A stretch of 64,000 nt of DNA, taken from the NCBI GenBank assembly GCA_958296235.1, contig OY282457.1, positions 3,591,338 through 3,655,337 on the forward strand, in the 5' to 3' direction. The notes under the pieces were generated by a model, which ran no database searches, had not been told where the DNA came from, and worked only from the letters and a program-made list of their open reading frames with translations. The stretch's first letter is position 1, and every line of letters begins with the position of its first letter. The translations under genes were made by a program, and so were the position numbers. Positions 44,033 through 53,299 of this stretch are shown here, one piece after another. This stretch comes from an uncultured Candidatus Binatia bacterium. GTDB taxonomy: Bacteria > Desulfobacterota > Binatia > Bin18.

Positions 44033-44285
44033 GGCGGCTTGTTTCCTGAGCGTTCAAGCCCTTCGATTTCGTTCCCAGGGCTGGGCAGCCACGGGGGGCT
44101 GCCCCTACGGAACCGAGGCGGGCAGGATGCCCGCGCTCCCAGGGATGGGTTCATTCTTTCGTTCGTGCTGAGCGTAGCCGTGTGAGCGGCGAAGTCGAAA
44201 TACGCTCAGCACGAACACACAGGTTCGCCCCTACATCGGATGGAGTACGGTGCTGGAGGCTGGTGTGTCTTTATGGCGTGGGTGG
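44033..44285. repeat. intergenic cluster of dispersed palindromic repeats
   Basis: 253-bp spacer between convergent ppk2 and the hydantoinase B gene, with no gene. It holds three repeat types in a row: GGCAGCC...GGCTGCC with CCCCTACGG (44086-44113), a partial copy of the 70-bp repeat (44119-44147), and a perfect 16-bp inverted repeat GTTCGTGCTGAGCGTA / TACGCTCAGCACGAAC (44161-44176 and 44201-44216; loop 24 nt). The last relates to 55576-55614 on the other strand. These hairpins could also stop convergent transcription. Confidence 0.7.
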
Positions 44286-46100
44286 TTATGCGCCCGCGGC
44301 GCGCATCTCCGCCCGCAGGACCTTGGTCGCCGCTTCATCAACGGTCTGCGTTGCCATATCCACCACCACGCCATAGACGCTGCGCGCTTTCTCCGCAGAA
44401 ATATACTCGTCCAGCGTATCGTTGAGGACCTCTTGGACCGGACGGTCAAGCGGATTGCCCCAGCCGCCGCCACCGGTGGTTTCAAACCAGAAGGTGTCAC
44501 CATAGGAGAGCTTGTGGCCGCGCAGCAAGGGGTTGAGCCACCGATTGTCCTCGGTCAGACCGCCGACAATTTTTCGGGCGCCATCCGAAGAGAGATGCCA
44601 CAACCGTTGAGGCAGACCACGCTGCCCACCGTTCACCCCTGGGGCGCCCTCACGCGTTCGGGCCGTTTCCACGCTCATCGCGCCTTCGCATAAAAAACGG
44701 ACCTTGAGATGGGACCCGAACCCGCCCCGATGGTGGCCGTCCCCGGCTGAGTCTTGCCGAATATCAAAGGCTTCATACGCAATCGGGAACATCAGTTCCG
44801 CGGTCTCCGCTTCCATATTCATGCAGTTGCCCAGTGGGTCCATGGTGACATTCATGCCGTCACTGAACGGCGTCCCGCCCCAGCCGCCGGCCGGCAGGTC
44901 CGAGAAAACGTCGGTTTTTCCGTCCGCATCACGCACGCCGCACACAAACCAGTTACAGTCGCCACACGCGGAACCGACCGCGCGCTCGGGCAGGGCGTTG
45001 GCAATCGCCTGCCATACCGCACTGGCAACTTTCGGGGCGGCCAGCACCGTACAGCCGATGGTTGGGGCCGGCCATTTGGGGTTCAGCCAGCAGTCGTCGG
45101 GCAAGACCACGCTGATCGGATTGAACATGCCCTCGTTTTGCGGCGCGCTGGGCTCCAGGAAAAACTGGAGCGAGTAAAAAACCGCGGAATGGGTATTGGC
45201 CTTGGGCGAGTTGATGGCACCGAGACATTGGGGATCAGAGCCGGTCAGGTCTACGGTGATATCCGAGTCTTTGACCGTCAGGGTGACTGTGACCTTGACG
45301 GGATCATCAGTCTGGCCATCGGTATCCGCATAATCTTCGCCGGTGTATACCCCGTCCGGGATGCTCTGGATTTTCTTGCGGACAATCCGCTCGGTATAGG
45401 CGATCAGCTCGGCCATTGCGGCCCTGACCGTTTCCAGACCATAGCGCTCGGCCGCGGCCTGCATTTCCTCTTCCGCGGCTTTGAGACAGCCGACATGGGC
45501 CTGGAGGTCACCCTGGATAAAATGCGGGGTGCGCGTATTGGCCAGCAGAATCTTGAGGATTTCCGGTTTGATCTCATTGTTTTCAAAGGCTTTGATGGGC
45601 GGAATACGGAGTCCCTCTTCCGCGATATGCGTCCCCCACGCCTGGCCGCCCGGCGCTCCGCCACCAAAATCCATCCAGTGACCCCGGCTGACCGCAAAGC
45701 CCAGCAGTTCCGTGCCTTTGTAAAAAACAGGCTTGATCCAGGAGATGTCGTTAATATGCGTCCCGCCCCGGTAGGGATCGTTCACCACATAGATGTCGCC
45801 CTCCTGCATATTTTCGATACCGAACTCATCGCGCACGGCATGGGCCGAAAACTTCATGGCCGCCAGATGGACGGGGACGTTGGCGGCCTGGCTCAGCAGC
45901 CGCATCTCCGGATCGTAGATAGCGTTTGAGAAATCAACCATATCGGACAAAATAGGCGAGAAGGATGCCCGTTGGAGCACCGTCGTCATCCGATCACAGG
46001 TGTATTCAAACAGATTCCGCAAGACCTCAAAGGTAATATGATCGAGTCCGACCCGGTTTTTAATGCTGTCGCCTGCCTGTTCGAGTGCGCTTGATTGCAT
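44286..46100 (-). CDS. hydantoinase B/oxoprolinase-like (acetone carboxylase alpha type) subunit
   Basis: 604-residue HyuB-family protein. Features are DHITFEVLRNLFEYTCDRM at the N-terminus, DMVDFSNAIYD, GDIYVVNDPYRGGTHINDI, the SRGHWMDFGG block with candidate metal ligands, and a glycine-rich C-terminus (TTGGGGWGNPLDR). With HyuA it forms an ATP-dependent cyclic-amide (hydantoin or 5-oxoproline) hydrolase. ATG 46100 is chosen because AGGAGG sits seven bases before it; ATG 46106 is too close. The 38-nt gap to the A subunit shows an operon. Confidence 0.9.
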   Translation of the reverse strand: MQSSALEQAGDSIKNRVGLDHITFEVLRNLFEYTCDRMTTVLQRASFSPILSDMVDFSNAIYDPEMRLLSQAANVPVHLAAMKFSAHAVRDEFGIENMQEGDIYVVNDPYRGGTHINDISWIKPVFYKGTELLGFAVSRGHWMDFGGGAPGGQAWGTHIAEEGLRIPPIKAFENNEIKPEILKILLANTRTPHFIQGDLQAHVGCLKAAEEEMQAAAERYGLETVRAAMAELIAYTERIVRKKIQSIPDGVYTGEDYADTDGQTDDPVKVTVTLTVKDSDITVDLTGSDPQCLGAINSPKANTHSAVFYSLQFFLEPSAPQNEGMFNPISVVLPDDCWLNPKWPAPTIGCTVLAAPKVASAVWQAIANALPERAVGSACGDCNWFVCGVRDADGKTDVFSDLPAGGWGGTPFSDGMNVTMDPLGNCMNMEAETAELMFPIAYEAFDIRQDSAGDGHHRGGFGSHLKVRFLCEGAMSVETARTREGAPGVNGGQRGLPQRLWHLSSDGARKIVGGLTEDNRWLNPLLRGHKLSYGDTFWFETTGGGGWGNPLDRPVQEVLNDTLDEYISAEKARSVYGVVVDMATQTVDEAATKVLRAEMRAAGA

Positions 46101-46138
46101 GACCATCCTCCTGCAAATGCAAAACTGAATCTGTCCGC

Positions 46139-48196
46139 TTACCGCCCTACCTGTATAATAAGATTGCCTTGGGTATCAACAGTGGCCTGCGCGCCGGGCG
46201 GAAGCACGGCCACCGAATCCAGATATTCCAGAATTGCCGGTCCCTGAAGTTCCGCACCCGGCTGGAGAATCTGGCCGTTGTAAATCGGACAGTCGATCCA
46301 TTCTCCGGAAAAACACACCGAGCGCGCACTCTTCATGGCCACGACATTTTCCGCAGCGACACTTCTATAGGGAGGCAGAGCTGCCGTTGGCGCGGTTGCC
46401 GCAACACTGAGAGAGACCAACGCCGGGTCAAAGATGTCCGAACTGACGCCGTGCTCCTGCTTGTGTACGGCGTGAAAGGTCTCGGCAATGGTGCCAAGGG
46501 CATCTTGGGTAAGCGCCCCAGCTGGAATGGGCGTCTCAATTTCATACGTCTGGCCCACATAGCGCATCTGGGCGGTGCGGCTGATGAGCACATTCTCTGC
46601 CGGGACATTGTCGCGGGCGAGCAGGCTGCGGGCGGTCCGTTCGAGTTCGGCATACACGCTATTCAGCCGGTCCAGGTCAACCTCCCCAATTGGGGCGTAC
46701 ATGAATTGCTCGACATCCTGACGGACATCCATGACGGTTGCGCCAAAGGCCGAGGCCACCCCGGCGGCAGCCGGGACGATGACTTTCGGGATATTCATGG
46801 CCCGGGCAACAAAGCAGGCGTGCATGGGCCCGGCTCCACCAAAACTGGTCAGCACAAAGTCGCGCGGGTCACGGCCTCTATTGATAATGACCTTTTTGAC
46901 GGCTTGGGCCATGATCTCACAGCTGATCTGGATCATGGCGTCCGCGGTTTCGACCGGCGACAGGCCCAGTTGCCGGGCAACGCTACTCACGGCTTGTTCC
47001 GCCGCCTGCCGGTCCAGGTTGATCTTCCCCCCCAGGGTCGGCTCCAGGCGGCCGAGCAGCAGGTTGGCGTCCGTGATCGTCGGCTCGGTCCCACCGTTGC
47101 CATAACAGGCCGGCCCAGGTTGCGAACCGGCACTGCGCGGCCCCACCCGGAGCGAGCCGCCGCTATCCACCCAGCCAATCGAGCCACCGCCGGCACCCAC
47201 GCTGTGGATATCGAGCATGGGCAGGATAATCGGCAGCTCAAATTCAAGTTCATACTCACGGGTGACGAGTCCCTTGCCATCTTCGACTATCGAGGCGTCA
47301 AAACTCGTACCGCCCATGTCCGCGCAAATAATGCTGGGCTCGCGGATGGCATCGGCCAGATAGCCGGCATAGGCAACCCCGCCGGCCGGCCCGGACTCCA
47401 GCAATTCTTCCGGGTGTTCCTTGGCCAGATCAACGCCCATCACGCCACCGCTGCTTTTGAGAATCAGCAGCGAGCCGTCAAAGCCCTGCTGGGTGAGGCG
47501 CTCCAGCAGATGATCGAAGTAGGCTCCCATCACCGGCTTGAGCGCGGCGCTCACCGCGGTGGTCACAAAGCGGCCGTGCTCACGGAACAGGGGGCGTGTC
47601 TCGCCCGACAGCATAATATGGGCGTCAGGAATATGTTCGAGCAGGATGTCGCGCATCTGCCGCTCATGGGCGGCGTTGACATAGGAATTGATGAAACACA
47701 CGGCAATGGAGCGGAGCCCCTCCGCCTTGATTTGCTCGGCCACCTGCTGCGCGGCTGTGGTATCAAGCCGGCGTTCTTCTTCACCTTTGACATTCGTGCG
47801 TTGCGGGACTGTGTAGCGATAGCGGCGCCGAATGAGCGGTTTGGGTTTGACCTGATAGGGGTCGTACAGGTCCTTCCGATGCTGACGACCGATTTCGATG
47901 GTATCCCGAAAGCCCTGGGTAGTGACCAGGGCCGGGTCCGGGTATGAGCGTTCAATCAGGGCGTTGGTTGCCGTGGTCGTGCCATGAACCAGGCAGGAGA
48001 TCTGGTCAAACGGAATGCCCGATTGCTTAACGGCTTCAAGAGAATCCCGGGCGGCCTTTTTGACGGCCTCAATGACGCCCACGGAGCGGTCCCACGGCGT
48101 GGTCAGAACCTTGGCCGTGACGCGCTCACCGGTCGTTTCTTCCCAGCCAAACAGGTCGGTAAATGTTCCGCCAACATCGACGCCTACCCGCCACAT
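46139..48196 (-). CDS. hydantoinase A/oxoprolinase-like subunit
   Basis: 685-residue ATPase-like subunit. The phosphate-binding loop is WRVGVDVGGTFTDLFGW. CLVHGTTTATNALIE, LLILKSSGGVMGVDLA, CADMGGTSFDASIVEDG and FGGAGPMHACFVARAMNI are the actin/acetate-kinase-fold signatures of HyuA. It phosphorylates the substrate for the B subunit to hydrolyse. GAGGAG precedes ATG 48196. Choices are N-methylhydantoinase, 5-oxoprolinase or acetone-carboxylase-like activity; sequence alone does not decide. Confidence 0.9.
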   Translation of the reverse strand: MWRVGVDVGGTFTDLFGWEETTGERVTAKVLTTPWDRSVGVIEAVKKAARDSLEAVKQSGIPFDQISCLVHGTTTATNALIERSYPDPALVTTQGFRDTIEIGRQHRKDLYDPYQVKPKPLIRRRYRYTVPQRTNVKGEEERRLDTTAAQQVAEQIKAEGLRSIAVCFINSYVNAAHERQMRDILLEHIPDAHIMLSGETRPLFREHGRFVTTAVSAALKPVMGAYFDHLLERLTQQGFDGSLLILKSSGGVMGVDLAKEHPEELLESGPAGGVAYAGYLADAIREPSIICADMGGTSFDASIVEDGKGLVTREYELEFELPIILPMLDIHSVGAGGGSIGWVDSGGSLRVGPRSAGSQPGPACYGNGGTEPTITDANLLLGRLEPTLGGKINLDRQAAEQAVSSVARQLGLSPVETADAMIQISCEIMAQAVKKVIINRGRDPRDFVLTSFGGAGPMHACFVARAMNIPKVIVPAAAGVASAFGATVMDVRQDVEQFMYAPIGEVDLDRLNSVYAELERTARSLLARDNVPAENVLISRTAQMRYVGQTYEIETPIPAGALTQDALGTIAETFHAVHKQEHGVSSDIFDPALVSLSVAATAPTAALPPYRSVAAENVVAMKSARSVCFSGEWIDCPIYNGQILQPGAELQGPAILEYLDSVAVLPPGAQATVDTQGNLIIQVGR

Positions 48197-48336
48197 GTGC
48201 GCTCCTCATTCGGGATGATGCTGTAAGGCCCCTGCTTATGAGGGAGAGAAAAGCGTGTCAAGAGGGAGCTGCGGGACGGTGGGTGAGGAAACATGCAAGG
48301 TTGACAGTTTCCAAGAAAACTGGAAAGGCGGAAAAC

Positions 48337-48561
48337 ATGAAAGCGCGAAAAATCAGTTTCGACTTCCGTGACCGACCAGAACTGGTTGAGATGTTGCGTA
48401 TGCAGGCCGCGCGAGAAGGGAGAACGCAGAAGGCCATTGTCTCCGATGCGCTTGAGTCCTATTTCGCGCATAGACAAGAATCAATATTTGTTCTCAAAGC
48501 GGCGGAGCAATCCTTCCGGGAATGGGATAACGAGGACGATCAGGTGTATGACTCCCTTTGA
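48337..48561 (+). CDS. ribbon-helix-helix antitoxin
   Basis: 74-residue protein: [20 protein letters not shown] then [18 protein letters not shown] forms a short ribbon and two helices of the RHH/CopG fold. The acidic tail ([14 protein letters not shown]) probably binds the toxin. AAAGGCGG lies before ATG 48337. It overlaps the PemK/MazF-type toxin gene by 14 nt. Confidence 0.78.
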   Translation: MKARKISFDFRDRPELVEMLRMQAAREGRTQKAIVSDALESYFAHRQESIFVLKAAEQSFREWDNEDDQVYDSL

Positions 48562-48913
48562 TGTTGTCTTGGTCCCTTTCCCGTTTACGGATCTGAGTGG
48601 AACGAAACAGCGCCCCTGCTTGGTCCTCGCGGCAACAAGGCCGAGAGGGGTGAACGAGCATTATGTGGTCGCCATGATGACGAGCCGTCTTCGCGGTCTC
48701 AGCTTTGTCTCTGATGTTGTCCTGCAAGAATGGGAGAAGGCCGGATTGCCGAAGCCGACGCTTGTTCGTCTCGCAAAGGTCGTCACTATAGACAGAAGTC
48801 TCGTCCGAAGAAAAATAGGCCGGCTTCAAGCCGCTGACCAAAAGGCAGTAAAAGAGGCGTTTCGAGGGCTGTTCTCTCGTCTGTGCGAAGTGCAGCAGTC
48901 GGGGCGGGGATGA
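48548..48913 (+). CDS. PemK/MazF-type toxin (mRNA interferase)
   Basis: 121-residue SH3-like toxin: [20 protein letters not shown] with the conserved substrate-contacting Arg, then [35 protein letters not shown]. The family cleaves mRNA at short motifs. It is translationally coupled to the RHH antitoxin by overlap. It directly precedes (convergent) an Mrr restriction gene, giving a small defence/toxin patch. Confidence 0.86.
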   Translation: MTPFDVVLVPFPFTDLSGTKQRPCLVLAATRPRGVNEHYVVAMMTSRLRGLSFVSDVVLQEWEKAGLPKPTLVRLAKVVTIDRSLVRRKIGRLQAADQKAVKEAFRGLFSRLCEVQQSGRG

Positions 48914-48986
48914 GTGGAACGTCAGACGAAATACAGGGAGGGGAGGTCGAACCAAGTCTTCGGCTCGTCCGACTTGCGAGCAAGTG

Positions 48987-49889
48987 CTAAACGTCCTCGG
49001 CAAAGTAGTTCTCGTCTATCTTTTTGACCTCGTAGGTGGATACAGTGACCACGCCGACGCCGTGTCGGACCATCAGTGCTGCCAACTCCCGACCGTCAAT
49101 CAGCCGGATGAACTTACTGCCCGCTGAGATGTTTCGTGCTGTTTGTTCGGCGTTGCTGCTGAAAGTTGATGTGGTGATGAATACGCCTTTCCCGGCCCCC
49201 TTGGCATCGAGGCTACCGGAGAAGTTGCGTATCTCCGGCTCGCCGACCTGACTCGACCAGCGTTTGGCCTGAATATAGACTTTCTCCAGGCCGAGCGGAT
49301 CCTGATTGATGATACCGTCTATGCCGCCGTCGCCGCTACGCCCGACGGCCTCGCCTTTCCCGTAGCCCATTTTCTCCAGCAGGTTGACTACAAGCTGCTC
49401 GAATCGATCAGGCGTCAATTTCATAATGCTTTCCAGCAACTCGTCGGCGAGTTTGGCCCGTAGTTGCCGGTCGCTCTGCTCCATCAGTTCCTCGGGCGTA
49501 GCCTCGGCGCTGCTTTCAACGCTATCGCTAGAAGTATCTGTGGTGTCAGCTTTGGTACCGTTGGCTTGCTGGAGCCTTGACATATCAGCATTGGTTATCG
49601 CGCCTGCGTGGCTGTCGAGAAACTCCCGACCTTGTGGGGTAATCTCCCTGGGACCCCGTGGCGGGTAGTACAGAAGACCGGTGTCTTTCAAATACTTACA
49701 CGCCCAACTAGTCCGGTCGTAGATTCTTGATACTGTCCCGGATGGAACCATGTCCTGCCGGTCCGCATCCGAAAGATTGAATCGGTCGCTCACTAATTCA
49801 GTGAGGGGCTTCGGTGCCACGCCCTCGCTGGCTGAGGCGAGAATTTCCAGAATTGGTCGATACAGTTCAGCTTGCGTGGGTACGGACAT
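48987..49889 (-). CDS. mrr: Mrr-type restriction endonuclease
   Basis: 300-residue type IV restriction protein. A winged-helix N-terminal domain (about 5-90: RPILEILASASEGVAP, SWACKYLKDTGLL) recognises DNA. A Ser/Thr-rich linker follows. The C-terminal Mrr_cat PD-(D/E)xK core shows LTPDRFEQLVVNLLEKMGY, the acid in GDGGIDGII (Asp191) and YIQAKRW (Gln207, Lys209). Mrr cuts methylated foreign DNA. The ribosome site (AGGAAC) is weak. Confidence 0.88.
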   Translation of the reverse strand: MSVPTQAELYRPILEILASASEGVAPKPLTELVSDRFNLSDADRQDMVPSGTVSRIYDRTSWACKYLKDTGLLYYPPRGPREITPQGREFLDSHAGAITNADMSRLQQANGTKADTTDTSSDSVESSAEATPEELMEQSDRQLRAKLADELLESIMKLTPDRFEQLVVNLLEKMGYGKGEAVGRSGDGGIDGIINQDPLGLEKVYIQAKRWSSQVGEPEIRNFSGSLDAKGAGKGVFITTSTFSSNAEQTARNISAGSKFIRLIDGRELAALMVRHGVGVVTVSTYEVKKIDENYFAEDV

Positions 49890-49931
49890 TGCTTTGTGTT
49901 CCTGCCTGTTGTCGCAAAGGAGGGAGCGACC

Positions 49932-50828
49932 TCACCCCAGCGCATCTTCCATCCTGGCCTTGAAGTCGCGCATGACCTGACAGACGGTCTCGGGCTTGGG
50001 CGCGGCGCAGGTGACGTGCAAGCCGTGCAGGCCCGCGTCGCGGTAGGCGCGGATTTCAGCTGCGGTGACGCTGGGATCAACCATTGAGGTGATTTCCAAC
50101 GCGGCATAATCCCGCCCGCCGGCTTCCATAAGCTGGCGCAATTCATCAAAACGGTGCTGAATATCACTCAGGGGCAGCGGGCCGATATGCCAACCCTGAC
50201 CGAATTCAACCACCCGTTTCAGCGCCGGGGTGGATTCGCCCCCAACCCAGATGGGCGGATGCGGCTTCTGGGTCGGCTTGGGCGCAAAATGCAGGTCGCG
50301 ATTGATCTGTACGAACCTGCCGTCAAAGCGGGGCGTTTCGTTCGTCCAGACCTCTTTCATCACGGCAATATATTCGCGCGTGCGGGGGGCCCGCTCTTTA
50401 TACGGCACGCCGAGCAGCTCGAACTCGTCGGCCATCCAGCCCACGCCGGCCCCAAAGATCATCCGTCCGCCTGAGGCCACATCAAGTGAGGCCACCACCC
50501 GCGCCATCTCCAATGGATGACGGTAGGGAACGATAGTCACGCTGGTCCCCAGCCTGACTGTTTTCGTAACCGGAATGAGTAAGGCCAGGACGGTGAAGGC
50601 GTCCATCCATTCCATTGAGGTAAACACCGAATAGGGGTCCTGGCCGCGCGCCTGGGCCGCATCAGCATAGGGAGAGGTCGAGTCGATCTTTTTCGGGATG
50701 GTGATATGGTCGCCGGTCACAATGCTGTCATAGCCGAGTTCTTCAGCGGTCTCGCCGATTCTGCGCGCCCCATCGACCTCGCGCAGCGCCGCGCCGCCAC
50801 CCACGTGTAGTCCGCAATACATCGCCAT
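49932..50828 (-). CDS. LLM-class F420-dependent oxidoreductase
   Basis: 298-residue luciferase-like TIM barrel: AEELGYDSIVTGDHI, MDAFTVLALLIPVTKTVRLG, DVASGGRMIFGAGVGWM and KPHPPIWVGG. ATG 50828 has AGGAGG. It lies 30 nt downstream of an SDR gene on the same strand, likely co-transcribed. It is the fourth member of this family in the window (one other broken). Confidence 0.86.
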   Translation of the reverse strand: MAMYCGLHVGGGAALREVDGARRIGETAEELGYDSIVTGDHITIPKKIDSTSPYADAAQARGQDPYSVFTSMEWMDAFTVLALLIPVTKTVRLGTSVTIVPYRHPLEMARVVASLDVASGGRMIFGAGVGWMADEFELLGVPYKERAPRTREYIAVMKEVWTNETPRFDGRFVQINRDLHFAPKPTQKPHPPIWVGGESTPALKRVVEFGQGWHIGPLPLSDIQHRFDELRQLMEAGGRDYAALEITSMVDPSVTAAEIRAYRDAGLHGLHVTCAAPKPETVCQVMRDFKARMEDALG

Positions 50829-50858
50829 AGAAAGGTCCTCCTGTTTCGTCGGGTTCGG

Positions 50859-51620
50859 CTACTGCGCCACAATACCACCGTCAACGGCCATGGCATGACC
50901 GGTCACGAACGAGGCCGCGTCGGAGCACAGCCAGACTGCGGTTTCGGCAATTTCTTCCGGCTGGCCCATGCGTCCGATGGGTTCGCCGGCTTCAATCTTC
51001 TGAAACATCTTGGGCCGACGCTCTCTGAGTCGGCCGACCATGGACGTATCAATAATGCCCGGACAGACGGCATTCACCCGGATGCCGGATTTGGCGTATT
51101 CCAGGGCCGCGGTTTTGGTCAGGCCGACCACGCCGTGCTTGCTGGCCACATAGGCCGGCATCCGCGGCGCTCCGAGCAGCCCCGCGGCTGAGGACGTATT
51201 GACGATGGCCCCCCCGCCGTTCTTGAGCATCTGTGGAATCTCGTATTTCATGCACAACCACACGCCGGTCAGATTGATCGCAATCACCGGGGCCCAGTCC
51301 GCCTCGGTATAATCCGCGGTTGAGGCCAGCGCCCCTTCAATACCGGCGTTGTTATAGGCGCAATCCAGGCGGCCGTAGGTCTCGACTACCGCGCCCACCA
51401 GGGCCTCGACTTCTGCGGCATTGGACACATCGGCTTTAATGCAGAAGGCTTCGCCGCCGGCGTCCTGAATCATTTTCACGGTTTCCTCGGCTCCGGCCAC
51501 ATTGACATCGGCCACTGCAACCCTGGCCCCTTCGCGGGCAAATATCTGGGCCGCGGCCCGCCCGATACCCGAGCTGGCTCCGGTGACCAGGGCGACTTTG
51601 TCTTGCATCAAATCTGTCAT
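50859..51620 (-). CDS. SDR family NAD(P)-dependent oxidoreductase (glucose/ribitol dehydrogenase type)
   Basis: 253-residue classical SDR: KVALVTGASSGIGRAAA cofactor loop, YNNAGIEG, IVNTSSAAGLLG with catalytic Ser, YVASKHGVVGLTK (Tyr-x3-Lys), VCPGIIDT. CAAGGAGG precedes ATG. It is a near twin of the SDR at 52245-53006, with an unrelated DUF4258/DUF2283 pair between them. Confidence 0.9.
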   Translation of the reverse strand: MTDLMQDKVALVTGASSGIGRAAAQIFAREGARVAVADVNVAGAEETVKMIQDAGGEAFCIKADVSNAAEVEALVGAVVETYGRLDCAYNNAGIEGALASTADYTEADWAPVIAINLTGVWLCMKYEIPQMLKNGGGAIVNTSSAAGLLGAPRMPAYVASKHGVVGLTKTAALEYAKSGIRVNAVCPGIIDTSMVGRLRERRPKMFQKIEAGEPIGRMGQPEEIAETAVWLCSDAASFVTGHAMAVDGGIVAQ

Positions 51621-51686
51621 TCTTTTTCCTCCTTGTTTTCAGAACGAGTTCATCTTAGCACCATCATGGCGCTAGGAGGGGCTGTC

Positions 51687-51896
51687 TCAAGCTGAAGAGA
51701 AAAGGGGCTCCATCGAGACCTCAACGTCTTTTTTTTGTATGACCTTGGATGCGTCAAGAATTTCAATCTCCAGCGGTTGCCCTTTTGCTGAGAGATGAAC
51801 GATGACCCCCTCGCTAATGTCCCTGGAGTCCGCAGGGGTTCCTGTGCGGAATTGGATAATCATGACATCTGCATCAGGAGAGTATGAGATCTTCAT
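51687..51896 (-). CDS. DUF2283 family protein (putative antitoxin)
   Basis: 69-residue protein starting MKISYSPDADVMIIQFR and continuing DISEGVIVHLSAKGQPLEIEILDASKV. This is the DUF2283 pattern. DUF2283 genes often follow DUF4258 genes; the pair is suspected to be a toxin-antitoxin module, but this is unproven. GAGGAAT precedes ATG 51896. It overlaps the DUF4258 gene by 23 nt. Confidence 0.78.
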   Translation of the reverse strand: MKISYSPDADVMIIQFRTGTPADSRDISEGVIVHLSAKGQPLEIEILDASKVIQKKDVEVSMEPLFSSA

Positions 51897-52221
51897 AGAT
51901 TCCTCGCCCTTGAAAGTAACGCTTCGATAGAGGGTTGTACACGGTGACAACAACCGGCAGGTCTGCTTCGTATTCGTAAACGACTCTCAAAACGTGGCTT
52001 CTCGCTTGACGCTGAGCAATAAAACGTCCCCGATGTCCACGGAGGACTTCTTCTGGATAAAGAAGCGCCCGTAAGGTTGCCTGGACGGTGAGTCGCCATT
52101 CGCTTATCCGTCCTAAAACATGAAAGGTTAGCAGGAGTGAGACAGACTTCTTCTCTGCTTTTACTTCATAGAGCTTCCTTCGCGGATGCTCATGGACTCC
52201 AACGATTGTAATCTCTTGCAC
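51874..52221 (-). CDS. DUF4258 family protein (putative toxin-like partner)
   Basis: About 115 residues. The core is TLRALLYPEEVLRGHRGRFI, then AQRQARSHVLRVVYEYE and VVVTVYNPLSKRYF, typical of the BrnT/RelE-like DUF4258 fold. The sequence between 52221 and the SDR stop at 52245 leaves little room, so GTG 52221 is a tentative start; no ribosome site is evident. It sits upstream of, and overlaps, the DUF2283 gene. Its function is suggested only by pairing. Confidence 0.65.
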   Translation of the reverse strand: MQEITIVGVHEHPRRKLYEVKAEKKSVSLLLTFHVLGRISEWRLTVQATLRALLYPEEVLRGHRGRFIAQRQARSHVLRVVYEYEADLPVVVTVYNPLSKRYFQGRGIYEDLILS

Positions 52222-52244
52222 CGTGTCTACCGCAAAAGCCGTCT

Positions 52245-53006
52245 TTATTGGACAACCAGCCCACCATCGACAGACATGGCGTGGCCAGTCACGAACGAGG
52301 CCGCGTCCGAGCACAGCCACACCACCGATTCGGCGATTTCCTGCGGGCTGCCCATACGACCGACCGGTTCAAAGGAGGCCATCTTTGCGGCTCGGTGGGG
52401 ACGGTGGTCGGTCAGCCTGCCCATCATGGGCGTATCAATCGCGCCCGGACAGACGGCATTCACCCGAACGCCGGATTTGGCATATTCCAGGGCCGCGGTT
52501 TTGGTCAATCCGAGCACGCCATGTTTGCTGGCCACATAGGCCGAGCCTCTGCGGAAACCGAGCAGCCCGGCGGCTGAGGACGTATTGACTATCGCGCCCC
52601 CGCCGTTTTTGAGCATTTGAGGAATCTCGTACTTCAGACATAACCACACGCCGGTCAGATTGATCGCAATCACCTGGTCCCAATCCGCTTCCGTATAGTC
52701 GGTTGTCATCACCGAGCTGCCCTCAACACCGGCATTGTTGTGGGCCGCGTCCAGCCGTCCGTAGGTCTCAACTGTCTTGGCGATGAGGGCTTCGACTTGG
52801 GCGGCCTGTGATACATCCGCGCTGACAAAGAGCGCCTCACCGCCGGCCTCCCGTATGAGGCTGGCCGTTTCTTGTCCACCTTCAATCGCAACATCGGACA
52901 CCACGACCTTGGCCCCCTCTCGGGCAAACGTCAGTGCGGTAGCGCGGCCAATACCCGAGCTGCCACCGGTAACAAGCGCGACTTTGTCCTGCATTAAATT
53001 TGCCAT
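52245..53006 (-). CDS. SDR family NAD(P)-dependent oxidoreductase, paralogue of 50859-51620
   Basis: 253-residue SDR: KVALVTGGSSGIGRATA, HNNAGVEG, IVNTSSAAGLLG, YVASKHGVLGLTK, VCPGAIDT. It is the same length as the other SDR and shares long blocks with it, so the two are recent tandem paralogues. AAGGAG lies 8 nt before ATG 53006; other in-frame ATGs upstream (53012, 53054) are too close or lack a site. Confidence 0.9.
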   Translation of the reverse strand: MANLMQDKVALVTGGSSGIGRATALTFAREGAKVVVSDVAIEGGQETASLIREAGGEALFVSADVSQAAQVEALIAKTVETYGRLDAAHNNAGVEGSSVMTTDYTEADWDQVIAINLTGVWLCLKYEIPQMLKNGGGAIVNTSSAAGLLGFRRGSAYVASKHGVLGLTKTAALEYAKSGVRVNAVCPGAIDTPMMGRLTDHRPHRAAKMASFEPVGRMGSPQEIAESVVWLCSDAASFVTGHAMSVDGGLVVQ

Positions 53007-53146
53007 GCGCATACTCCTTAATATCCGTCGTCCTGTGAAACTCTGGCCCCTCATAGCCCGAACGGTACTGCTAATCTCTGCCCCGTCCTGCTGTATCAGG
53101 CATGCGTCTGTGTGTAAAAGGTAAGGGGGGGCTTCACATTGAGGAG

Positions 53147-53216
53147 GGCGGGCTTCCAGCCTGCATAAGTAAGGCTGCGGCCAGGATGGCCGCGCTCCCA
53201 GGGGGAAGGAGGGGAG
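53147..53216 (+). repeat. dispersed 70-bp intergenic repeat, copy 2
   Basis: Nearly identical to 5671-5740 (GCGGGCTTCCAGCCTGC, GCGGCCAGGATGGCCGC, CTCCCAGGGGGAAGGAGG). It lies in the spacer between divergent SDR and MBL-fold genes (53007-53299), which otherwise holds no gene. Confidence 0.75.
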
Positions 53217-53299
53217 ACGTTCTTCCCCCGGAATGACGGGCCGGCTCTACTCGCCTCAGCCGACACTTGCTAAGACAACAGACAAGGAGGGAGACACCA

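Noticed and set aside
44161..44216. 16-bp inverted repeat as the ends of an insertion sequence
   Set aside because: The arms are only 24 nt apart with nothing between them; it is a hairpin repeat.
46169..47947. 592-codon frame antisense to the hydantoinase A gene
   Set aside because: No recognisable domain or ribosome site; the minus-strand HyuA signatures are complete.
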